Shown piece by piece: positions 13,667 through 24,128 of a stretch of 64,000 nucleotides of DNA. How positions within the stretch are numbered: the stretch's first letter is position 1; each line of letters opens with the position of its first letter. The position numbers were made by a program, and so were the translations under genes. The stretch spans positions 367,448,831 to 367,512,830 of the forward strand of contig CM041778.1 in NCBI GenBank assembly GCA_023374045.1, read 5' to 3'. This DNA comes from Limonium bicolor. Lineage: Eukaryota > Streptophyta > Magnoliopsida > Caryophyllales > Plumbaginaceae. The notes beneath the pieces were generated by a model. It was not told where the DNA came from. It made no database searches and saw nothing but the letters and a program-made list of their open reading frames with translations.

Positions 13667-13688
13667 GTTACTCGCATGGGCGAGTAAT
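13667..13688 (+). other. U5 stem-loop, element A 5' LTR
   Basis: Stem GTTACTCGC / GCGAGTAAT around ATGG; the last pair is mismatched here but perfect in the solo LTR (50585-50606). GTGACACC follows within 10 nt. Confidence 0.65.
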
Positions 13689-13802
13689 GGCCGGTGACAC
13701 CCGAGTGAGTTTTGTAATTGTTTTTATTTTCCGCTGCGAGACGTTTTAATTATTGCTACGTGAGAGATTATATCGTGTTTGTGGTGAGGGGTGTTACAAA
13801 AG

Positions 13803-13830
13803 TGGTATCAGAGCGGAGTACCGCTCTGAT
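13803..13830 (+). promoter_or_regulatory. Element A primer-binding site within a hairpin
   Basis: TGGTATCAGAGC (13803-13814) is complementary to the 3' end of plant initiator tRNA-Met and lies 4 nt after the LTR. It overlaps a perfect 10-bp inverted repeat: ATCAGAGCGG (13807-13816), loop AGTA, CCGCTCTGAT (13821-13830). Confidence 0.92.
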
Positions 13831-14028
13831 GACGAGAAAGTAGGTTAAGACAGTGAGCTTAGGACTTGGGAAGTATTGGGAACATTTGGGAAGTATGAGA
13901 CGATTCGTCTTAGAAAGATATGTGTCTAGTAACGCAAATTGCGTGACAGGATAGCCTTAAGGCAATTTAATATCTATTGGTTGTGTACGGTAAATTAGCA
14001 AGTATTTAGGTGACATACTGTACTATAG

Positions 14029-15420
14029 ATGTCTGGTGGAACTAGAGGGCGTGGTACTGGAAGAGGTGGAGGCGGTGACCCCGGCATTACAGGAGTTGCT
14101 GAGACGGTTGCAGCCGTTCTTGCACAGCTGGGTACTCAGATAGGAGGAGCACCAGCCCACCCGCCACAGCCCGGGAAACGAACTGGCTGAAGTCAGTTGG
14201 CGAGACCCGACCACCTACATATGCAGGGGAACCAGACCCCGTAGCTTTGGAGCGTTACATTGTTGAACATGAAAAAACATTTGAAGCTTTACAGGTACCA
14301 GACGACAAGAAGGTCGCCATTGGTGCTTTCCATCTGAAGGATGCAGCCAACACCTGTTGGAGGTGGTCAAGGACCAGCACCTGACTACGCCCGAATTTTC
14401 GTGGGCTGCCTTTGTAGAATTACTGAGAGGAAAATACTACCCGGCGCATCTCAAGCAGAAGAAGCGCCATGAGTTTGAAACATTGACCTATGGAGATCTG
14501 ACCGTGGATGAGTATTACGCTCGATTCATTGGTCAGCTGGACTTCATTCCCGGTGTGGATTACTCAGAGACCGTGAAGGTCGAGAAGTTCCGGGGAGGAC
14601 TATGATTTCGCATTCAGATGGCGATGGGTGCTAACCTCTACACTACCATCCAGATATTAACATGGAAGCCATAAAATTCTTTACTTACTACATTACCAAT
14701 TAGCTTTGTGAGAACTTACCAAGGAGATTCCAGGAGTGTTATGATGCTGCCTCGATGACTGAGCTAATGCCCTAGACTCGGGAGAGACTCTAGGGGCAAA
14801 GAAAAAGAAGACCCTGAAGGAGAGTCTGAGGGTGGAGGAGCATCTCCAGGCGATGGCCAGAAAAAGGGAAAGTAAGGACTTATCCCATTCTAAACTATCT
14901 ACCATATTAAATACCTTATGAATGCTGAACCGAAACCTTGAACAGGAAATTCTTTAAAAAGAAAGGGCAGCAGGGTCACCAGGGAACAAAGGGAAAGGAG
15001 CCCGTCCTTCGGTTGACTGGCCCAGCTATAGATGCTAAACCTCTGAGATCCGCACCTCCTAAGGGTGAGAACACGTACCTCCTAAATTAAATTGTGACCT
15101 TAACCTATATATCAACAGTTATTAACCTACACTTAAATACTACCATCAGGCACCGGACAGCCCCAGCGCCATTTTTTTTACTGTAAGCGTTGTGGGAAGG
15201 ACCATCCTGGGGTCGACTGCGAAGGCCGCAAAGTCGAGTGTCGGTGCTGCCACAAAGAGGGCCATAGGGAATTCGAGTGTTGGATGAACCCAGAGAGCCG
15301 TAATTACAGGCCACCAAAAAAATACTCAGAAGACCTCAACTGGAGGATCTGGAGTACCACGAGGCTGTCAGGATGGCCAGACATCTACTGATGCTGGAGC
15401 CTATAAAGGCAAGGGAGTAG
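14029..15420 (+). pseudogene. gag: Element A gag, intron-containing and decayed
   Basis: Begins ATGTCTGGTGGAAC at 14029 and encodes a Gly/Arg-rich N-terminus, then a retrotransposon Gag core (KYYPAHLKQKKRHEFETL region, 14420-14605). Near 15180-15300 there are two zinc knuckles: CKRCGKDHPGVDC and CRCCHKEGHREFEC, the second being CX2CX4HX4C. Introns match those of element C at 14654-14703 (donor GT changed to AT), 14872-14945 and 15065-15149. In-frame stops and small indels break it (for example TGA near 14187 and TAG near 14774), so no full Gag can be made. It lies directly after the PBS, as expected for gag. Confidence 0.85.
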
Positions 15421-17560
15421 ATAGGGCATGGATACCCTAACTCCACGAGACCGCTAGTGGAAGACTTTGCTTACTTTCTATGTACTTACCTTGGGTTAAA
15501 CAGACTTATGTTATTAGTATATGGGAGTGTGTCGAGGACCACTCGCCTTTTGTGTGAGACTTTGGGATTAGTTGTGTGTACTCAGTACCTATAAGCTTTA
15601 AACTTTGACGGATAATATATATGAACTGGATGTTAATGCTTACATCACAATATAGCAATACTCAAATGACAAAAAGTCAATGAGTCCGGAGATTACTGAA
15701 CCAGAATTTCCACCTGCATGGCGCACTTGCTATTGCAAGCGCTATGATAAGAAAACCACTGAAATTTCCATCTGCCTTGCGCACTTGCTACAGCAAGTGC
15801 AGCGACAGCAAAACAACAGTAACAGCAACTGCAAATGCAACTGCAACAACTACTACTTTTAGTCTTTTATTATGTACAAAAAAAAATGTTTTTCAAACGT
15901 TTTCATTCAAACCTTGAGATTAGAAACTTATGCAACTATGGAAGGACCGTTAGTCCAACCACTGCAACTGGGGAAGCTATACAGCCACTATGACTGTAAA
16001 CCACACAGTTTAAATTGTTGGGAATTTTCAGACAGGGCTTATTAGCCAAATACCATCAGTGTATACCCGCATTTGATGCTAGTCACTACTAGTGATGAAT
16101 GTTTAGTCCTCGTGGACAAGCATACCCTTGTAGATGCACCACCATCAGTGAGGATGGTTGGGAAATGAAGAGCCAAGTTGCTCAAGCTATTATGCAATCT
16201 GCAATACATCCAATTAAACGGATGAGGGAACAAATATGAACTATGGATGAGATATGACCGGAAAAAAAAACAGGGAGAAAAAGGAAAATGTGTTGTACTC
16301 AACGAGATCAAAAAAAGGGAGACACAAGTTTGCTAATATAACACGGATTTTACTTACACCGAGTTGAATAATATCAGTTATGGCACAAATTACCACGGAT
16401 GCCACAAAGGCAATAGCACTTATTACAGGATAACTGATAACATGAACTATTACACAAAAAAAAAAAAAGAAAGCAGAAGCAAAAAGAAGACAAAAAAAAA
16501 AAAGAAGAAGAAGAAAGCAGAAGAGGAAGCAAAAAAAAAAAGATATCCATCAAAGGGAGATTGACAACAGAATACTTCACTATAACCGTGTGACAGACAT
16601 TACCAGTTTACTAAACGAGTCATGGACGACCGCACTCCGTTAGGAGCATGTGGGCTGACAGACTTATTTATGAGTTAGTCGGGTAAGTAGTAATGTATCA
16701 GTATGGTACCCCATGCAAGTAGACAAGTAGTGTTAGGAACACGAGAAGTAGTCAACTCCACTCTACGGACAGTAAGACGGATTACCTCGAAGATGGACGA
16801 GAAGAGCCGCAGTTAAACTAACGGGCTAAAGAAATCAAGAACCTTCAGCAGAGAACAGTAGACAGTATACAGTGAAGACAGAGAAACAGTTCAAGGACAG
16901 GAACCCAAAAAAAAAAAGAAACAGGAAAACCCATATGGACGAAAAATATGTAGAATCCTCATAAGGATCGAGTAAATTCTTACAATCCAGAGAAAATCTA
17001 CCAGATGATATGGATATAAACGCGTGACTACGACAAGGAGAAAAGATAAAGCTATATGATAGCAGATATCTTGCTTAAGGAACAGTGGATTCGGAATGTA
17101 CCACTTACAGGATAATTCCCACATCTTTTCTGTTTGACTCATTGGATATTAGCTGTTGAGCGTTTACGCCTCTGCACTCTATATGACTGAGTGTTTGGTA
17201 TTGCACTCGTGCAGTTATTAATCTAGAGGGAATGCAGAAAGATAAAGTGGATATCAACACGAGTGCGTAAAAAAAAGAGAAAAGAAAAAAGAAAAAAAAG
17301 AACTACAACAGTGTGTTACTCCGGAACAAAACCACCAGGAGACATGGATGACAAACATCATCCTTGTGGACATATAGGCTGGTACGTCTTAGTATTACAA
17401 AGACAAGTGCAAAGAGCACTAAGTACTCACAGTAGCCAATGTCATATTGCACCTCAAGCTGAATATCAGTGAGAAAAGACACACACATGTATGCTAGTGA
17501 TCCAAACAAGTGGATTCACAGCAATGGAAAAAAAGAGAGAGAGGCAAATTGAGCCTATAT
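15420..17560 (+). other. Element A middle region, unrecognised
   Basis: About 2.1 kb where protease, RT, RNase H and most of integrase should be. I recognise none of them. It contains A-runs (near 16457, 16493, 16530, 16908, 17268) and a roughly 70-bp direct duplication near 15700-15800, each copy with a GCACTTGC...GCAAG inverted repeat (the second perfect, 15781-15800). The run of ORFs here shows no domain signal. Confidence 0.5.
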
Positions 17561-17562
17561 TC

Positions 17563-17765
17563 ATGGGTCTGCACCTCATACGGAGCGAGTGGGCCCATAA
17601 GAACGAATTTGGGAGAGAGCACAAAAAGTTTAGTGCCACATCCTTTATGTATCGTGGAGCCCTGAAGGGCTAGAGTCATACCGTCTCTCTGATATGAGGA
17701 TAATCCACGAGTGGGAGAACTCTTTGAGAGCCAAGTATCAGCGCTCCTTGTTGAGCGGCTTTGTA
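17563..17765 (+). pseudogene. Element A integrase C-terminus/chromodomain remnant
   Basis: GGAGCGAGTGGGCCC near 17582 matches the integrase C-terminal region of element C (minus strand near 44800), and the stretch 17711-17755 aligns with the end of C's chromodomain (ELEDSMRAKYPALF region). Sequence between them is shortened and out of frame. It shows that A descends from a chromodomain element and that pol was largely lost or replaced. Confidence 0.6.
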
Positions 17766-17773
17766 TACTTGTG

Positions 17774-17809
17774 GGGTACGGGGGCGTAACCCTTTTTAAG
17801 GGGGGTAGA
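17774..17809 (+). promoter_or_regulatory. Upstream PPT-like module, element A
   Basis: Stem-loop GGGTACG-GGGG-CGTAACCC (one bulged base), five Ts, then AAGGGGGGTAGA. It lies about 640 bp before the terminal PPT and directly after the chromodomain remnant, as in element C. Confidence 0.7.
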
Positions 17810-17852
17810 GCCTCTGGCTGTGCACATGTGTGCACTAAGTTTTGTTTGTTTA

Positions 17853-17952
17853 GTATGCATTGCATACAAAGAATTGGTGGTGTGCGGGGCATACGAGGTT
17901 ATTTGTTTAGTATGCATGGCATACAGTGAATTGTTTAGTATGCATAGCATAC
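17853..17952 (+). repeat. Repeated TATGCATnGCATAC palindromes
   Basis: Three near-perfect inverted repeats, GTATGC-AnN-GCATAC type, at 17853-17867, 17910-17924 and 17938-17952 (last two 28 bp apart), plus a partial GCATAC copy near 17888. They lie between the two PPT modules, in non-coding sequence. Confidence 0.75.
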
Positions 17953-18420
17953 AGTGAACTGATTTTGTTGGTTATGATTGGTACGCGGGGCGTGCGTTGT
18001 TTGGTTTGTTTGTGTGTGATGTACACTTGTATGTATGTATCTCACGAGATACTTGTTTGAATGTTGTATGTACACCTGTGTGTAACACTTTCTTATGCTA
18101 TTTGTAATATGTATTTATATTGCTTTATAGAATTATTACATATGGTATCGCTAGATACAAAATGAATCATTAGATATGGAATGTGGAACGATGGAATGTT
18201 ATGGACACCTCAGGGAGGTTGTCAGGGTTGGTAGAACTGATAGGAAATGGTGGTGCTGATGATCACCTATATCCATATATGATTGAACTAACGCCACAAT
18301 GTGATGGCTATGTGTTGTATAAGCGCAATACGATGTGTGTAAATGATATATCACATAGATATACATTATGGGAACAATGGGTAGTTATACATTTATATAT
18401 ACTTACCTATTTGATTAAGA

Positions 18421-18455
18421 GACTTCGGGACGAAGTCTTTTTAAGGGGGGTAGAT
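18421..18455 (+). promoter_or_regulatory. Element A terminal polypurine tract with stem-loop
   Basis: Hairpin GACTTCG-GGA-CGAAGTC (18421-18437), T5, AAGGGGGGTAGAT, then the 3' LTR at 18456. Confidence 0.9.
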
Positions 18456-21400
18456 TGAAATACCCCAAATTAATAAAACATGGATTAAATATTTAATCAT
18501 ATTAATTAAGGCCTAAACATGCCTTAAAAGTCAACTGAGAACAAAAGTGGTCAACATAAAACAAGATGTTGCACCTTTTGACTGTTAGGGTAAATAAATA
18601 CCCAAATAAACTTCTTAGGACCTAAAAATTTGTCCTAAGCATATTAAAATACTACTAAACATATTATAACCGTTGGACAACACCAAACACAAAGAAAAAG
18701 CATTTACATGCTTCAAGGTCAAAAAGGGCAAAAAGGTGCTCTAGGAAAACCTTAAAAATCAAATGACCTCTAAATGATATAAAATTGAATTACATGATCA
18801 AATATCATGTAAGGAACACCAACAAGACCGTTGTCAAAGAAAACAGAGCTCAGAAACATCAGGCAACACAAAATGTGCGCTAAAACTCCTTAAAGCACGT
18901 TTTTGTGAAATTGTCTTTTTAAATTGGTTTTAAATGGGCTAAAAGGTATAATTACTTTTAAATATAATAAAATATCATATTATATGATATTAGGAATTTA
19001 ATTCCAGAAATTTACGAATTTTTACAAATTTAATATTAAAATATTAATAAAAACCCTAATGTGGGGCCGTTTGGGTCAACATGGACTAAGTTGGTCAATG
19101 TTGACCATTGACCACGAAATGGACTACAAGAAATCAGATAATTAAGTCTCCTAACAGACCAAGAGACAAGAGACATGTGACAATTAAATATATGCTCTTA
19201 CTTTTACATATAAATATAACAAAAAAGACAACTTTACCTTATAAAACAAAACAAGTGGGCTCCACTTACCTTACCCATGTGAGCAACTGATTTGGAGCCT
19301 CCATTTGCTCCTCTTCCCCTTGTATTTCGTGGCTCCAAGCAGTACAAGACAAGAGATGAGTCACACATTCATTAAATGGACTAAAGTAACATTATAACTC
19401 CATTTTCATTCAAAATTTGAATCAAACACTACCCTACCTTCTCAATCAAGGACGGGTGCCTTACCACTGTCTCTCCTTGTCTCCACCGAATTTCCATCAA
19501 TTATGCAGCTCCAATCAGACTTGATGAGTCATCAAACCAATAATGACCTAAAATATTCAAAAAGTGCTTTAAGCTTAATAATAGGTCATTTCCTCTCATT
19601 TCTCCTCTTGAGCCGAGTTTGCTCTGTCCATGAGCTCTCTTTGGCTCCCCTCCAACCGTGGGTAAGTTCCCAAGCACCATTGATGAGGTTCCAAGCTCTA
19701 GGTAAGCTTAAGGCATAAAAATGCCCATTTTCTTCATCTTTCTTTCCTTTTTCGATTGATCTATCACTCCAACCTTTTCTATACATCTATGTAGAGTGAT
19801 TGGAGGTTAGAGGAAGTGTTGGTTTCGTACATAACCAGATCTAAGGAGGAAAGTTCAAGTCTTGACCATTTAAGGTAAAAATGTGCTTTAAGCTCATAAC
19901 TTTTGATTCCCTTCAAATTCGGCTGTGAAACTTTGGTCATAGCCTAATCTCTTCTCCTTTTCATGTGGAATCGGTGGTTAGCCATTTGGAGCAAGGATGG
20001 CCGAGATCCAAAGGAAATACCTCTTTTAAGGCATTTTTCCAAGGTAAAACCTAATAACAAGGCAGCTTGTTGAGATCTAGCTATTCCTATGTCAATATGG
20101 TGGATCTAACACTTGTGGTGTGTTTTATTCAGGTCGAAACCATCTTGAACTCTCCTTGCATTTTTAAGGTGATTTTTGCCTTAAATCTTACATTAAATAC
20201 TTCTTATGGTTAGATCTTTCTTGGAGACTAACTAGGCCTTGGGTTCTGTTGAAAACATGTAAAACAAGCTGTGGAGAATTTCTCCTTAAGGTGGCGAACT
20301 CAAACAAGGCTTTACCTAAGCTAAATCAAGGTATAAATCACTTAAAAACCTTAACTTGATACATTAACACAAGTTTAAGTGTTTGTGATATTAATTGCCG
20401 TGAGTGAAGGGAGAAAAACAAGGTCTTGTTTGACCTTAAAATGTTTAAGGAATGGTTTAATAAATTTATAACTAATTAAACAAGCATAAATGTAATTTAA
20501 GACATATGTGGAAGTTTTGGTAAATAAATGAAAATTATATGGTGAGGCCGAAATTTACATGTATTTTGGGACATTTATGTGTAATTTATTTTGCAAGACA
20601 ATGTTTGTAATAAGGCCATGTATTTTAGGCCATTTTTTTATGCATTTACAAGCTTTTAATTAAGTTTAGTAGTATAATGCATTACCGAAAATAAATGGGG
20701 TATTAGGTGTAATTAAATTAAATTTGGGGGCTTTAGAATAATAAGGCCGAAAATTAGAGTTAAAAAGGAGTTAAAATAAAGTTTATAAGATTTTATAAAG
20801 TTTTGGGGTTAAATGGTGATTTCTAGAAAGTTTGGGTGAAAACCGTAATTATAAGGAATTGGTGGTCAAGGAAATATTAAGGTGGTCAACCTTGACCATA
20901 TGCTAGGTTTTGACCAAATTAGATAAGTTAGATAACTTATTTAAGGTCTTATAATAAGATAAGTATTTTAATGGTAATATTTTTATGACATATGTGGTAA
21001 ATATGTTATTACTAAAAATAAAGGGTGTACAATGGTATTTTAAACACCCATGGGCTATTAGGAATTTTTAGGAATTTATTTGGTGGTTTTTGGAGTTAAA
21101 ATAAACTATATATGTATAATATATAGTTATTATGTCATTATGACACTTTGGAGAAAAATAGATGGTGGAATGGTAAATATCGAGAGTATATGGGTTAATA
21201 AGGATATTTATAACCCTTTGGTAAAATTTGGAGATTTTTAGGGTTATATAAGAGTATCTATTGAGATATGTGTATAAGGTATGGTGTTAATGATATGGAA
21301 GAACTATATGTTATAAATAGGGCCAAATGGCAATTATAGAATAGCACAAGGGCTGTTTGGAATTTACAAAAAATAACCATAGGTTATGCTCTTTTATAAG

Positions 21401-24123
21401 TTAGAAATGTTATATTAAATGGAATATATAACATGGTATGATTTAAGGGGTGATTTTGTAAATTAAGGAAACTATGGTTTATGGAAAAGAATAAGATTTT
21501 CTTATGGTGCCTAAGAGGCAATAATAAATAGTTTTGTATAAAACTATAGGTTATAAGTTAAAGGGAATAAAAAAAAATATCACATAGTATGATATTAGTA
21601 TATGGTATAACATTACATAATGTTATGTGGTCAAAACGGAATTTAAATTAAGTTAAGGGCTACTGAGTTAATAAGAGTTGAAAGATGAATTTTAGACTAA
21701 GGTCTATAATGTTATAAATGTTAGGACAATGACATGGTTTAGATGGAATTAATATAAGGAAGGTACTCACATAAAATAATGTGACAAACTATAAATAAAT
21801 GAGATTTATAAACTAAGGTGTTTATGGAATAAACCTTAGGAGTTGTAATTATACAACATAAGATGTTACATGATATTAGGATAATAATCTTAATATAAGT
21901 TGTATAATATAATACAACTAATGAGAATAATCATCCAATAAAGATGATAAAATGTAACATAAAATACAAGAGTTTATGAAACTCATAAGAATTACCTACG
22001 TGGTAAAAATATATACATACAAAGAATAATGTATATAAGGTGGATAAATATATTTTGATTGAAAACCTTATGATTTATGGTGGTGGTTATTTGGAAAAAA
22101 ATATAGTTACAAACTATAAGCTATGAATTTTGCTAAGATAATGGGTAATGAAATACAAAGAATTATAATGGATGATGGAAAAGAATATATAATATAAGAA
22201 TGCATGCATACATGCAACTATAGGTTACGTACCTAAACTAGATGTGGATAAGATTAAAAGAAATATAAGGAATTAAACTTAACAGTTGAAATAGTTTTGA
22301 CGTACGCGTTTTAAGTAACAAAGCCGACTGTTTTAGAAAAACCTATAACAAACAACTGTAGAAAACAGGGGTGAACTGTCGGGGTTACTTATAATTCGGA
22401 AATACCGGATGTAGTTAGTCATGGAGACTGACTTATAGTTTTATTACCGTTTAGAGTATACTTCTGACAAGGACGCTTGACGAGCTAACGAACTACACGG
22501 AGCGTAGGATCTTGCTGATTCATACTCCACCGTAATACAGTCAGGGTGAACGGTATGTAAAGGGGTTTGCGAGTTGACCTAAGGTTGCTCCTTGGGCTCG
22601 GATTTGGTTGATATAACTTGTATGTTGTCATGTGTCTCTGGTTGTCTCTGAGGGCTTCCTCAGTTCAGACTTCTGTGTGATCTGTGATAAGATCGTTTGT
22701 CTGAATGTGTTAATTAATATGCATGAATTGTATATTTATAGCTGCTTATTATCTACTGTTGTTGAGTTAACAGTATCGGTTCGTATATATGAACCAATAT
22801 ATATAAAACGAACTAGCGGCCATGGTGCTATCTTATAAGAAATATAAGGAACGTAAGTAAAACGTTGTAGTGTACTATGATAATAACACATACATATTAT
22901 CTGAGACTTTTGTACGGAGCATTGGCCTTTTCTATACGCCGCTCTCGTATCTAACACTGGATCCCGAGTTTACAGACTCCGGATTGGACTAATGACCTTA
23001 GTCTGCTGTGTTAGAAAATTTGGTAATGCGATGCGATGGTATAATTAATTAATTAATGGAATGGAAGTAAAGCCAAGAGGATGTGGCTCTTGGTGCGCGC
23101 TGTGATCACAAAAACGATACCAGGATGTCCGCGTACGGGTCCGTAAGTATCAAGAAAATTTCCCGTGAGCTAGAATGGCTCGTTGGTCGGAGACTCTACC
23201 GTTGGAGTGGCTACTGCCGTGGGTGACCCGCCATAATATATGGGTAACTAGAGACATGTCGTTTTAATGAGACATTGTCACTAGGTATAACTGAACAACT
23301 AAAACAATTGAGACTTATACAGTGGCGAACAAAACCATGGACGAGACTTAATACTTGTTATTATTCTCGTTTCGCTTTGTTGTTCATTGGTTATACTTGT
23401 GGTTATTTTATTGTGTGTTGATGGTTGGATGGAGCCTACAAGGCTAAGGTAAATTAAATATGGAAACTGTACGCTACGGCGAATGTACATTGTACATTAT
23501 ATTGTTATTACTCGATACGTTCGATATATAAATGTTGTGTGGAATATTAAATGAATGTTTGGATTGGATGGATGGTTAAATGTTTATGGATATTTGGATG
23601 GTTGATTATGTATATTATACATTTATGCTTCAGTATTGAATACAACCGTAAAATGGTAAAGCATGAAACCGATCTAATAATGAGATGGTTAAAATGACAA
23701 GTGACCATTAGGGTCCAGGCCCGACATACTCAGCGTCTATCGCTGATACTACACCATTTCAGGTTGTTGACCATTGTCGGAGCTGAAGAGCAGGAGCAGG
23801 GTAATTGGAGATGTTGTATAGTAATGAAGATGGTGTATGGTCTTATGGTAAGGTTATGTATTTTTCAGGATTGGGTAGACGCTCACTTGTCGATGTTTAT
23901 GGTTATGGACTTAGTATGATGTATAGGAGTTTTCGTTATCACTGCGGTTAGCAGTTTGTTTATTTTGGAAGTTGGATGTAGTTTGGCTACGTTACTCGCA
24001 TGGGCGAGTAATGGCCGGTGACACCCGAGTGAGTTTTGTAATTGTTATTTATTTTCCGCTGCGAGACGTTTTAATTATTGCTACGTGAGAGATTATATCG
24101 TGTTTGTGGTGAGGGGTGTTACA
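18456..24123 (+). repeat. Element A 3' LTR
   Basis: 5668 bp, TGAAATACCCC...GGGGTGTTACA, gap-free version of 7613-13798. U5 stem-loop 23991-24012, GTGACACC 24018-24025, CCGCTGCGA 24056-24064. Followed by the TSD TGATC. Confidence 0.96.
23991..24064 (+). other. U5 conserved block, element A 3' LTR
   Basis: Stem-loop (GTTACTCGC/GCGAGTAAT), then GTGACACC, then CCGCTGCGA about 60 bp before the LTR end. The same order of parts occurs in B, C and E. Confidence 0.65.
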
Positions 24124-24128
24124 TGATC
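24124..24128. repeat. Target-site duplication of A, right (TGATC)
   Basis: Matches 7608-7612. Confidence 0.95.

Larger units (their letters stand above)
7613..13798 (+). repeat. Element A 5' LTR (contains N gap)
   Basis: Starts TGAAATACCCC and ends GGGGTGTTACA; collinear with the 3' LTR 18456-24123. Without the 500 Ns it is about 5.69 kb. Sense-strand AAGGTAA motifs cluster at about 8870-9510, TTGACC/GGTCAA motifs at 8230-8275 and 10035-10100, and the U5 stem-loop is at 13667-13688. Confidence 0.95.
7613..24123 (+). mobile_element. Element A: Tekay/Del-like chromovirus, probably non-autonomous
   Basis: Complete LTR retrotransposon: TG...CA LTRs (7613-13798 and 18456-24123), TSD TGATC, PBS for tRNA-iMet at 13803, PPT ending at 18455. 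The interior is only about 4.66 kb, shorter than one LTR. It holds a gag with many breaks and introns, about 2.1 kb of unrecognised sequence, then an integrase C-terminus/chromodomain remnant. No protease, RT or RNase H is recognisable, so mobility would depend on another element's proteins. The two LTRs are nearly identical apart from small indels, pointing to a recent insertion. It interrupts the interior of B. Confidence 0.93.

Noticed and set aside
13803..13814. tRNA gene fragment
   Set aside because: The 12-nt match is the primer-binding site; no tRNA fold exists around it.
16457..16560. Lys-rich ORF near 16364-16564
   Set aside because: Produced by A-rich low-complexity sequence.
18183..18458. 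91-aa ORF between the two PPT modules of A
   Set aside because: Runs into the 3' LTR and has no counterpart in B or C.
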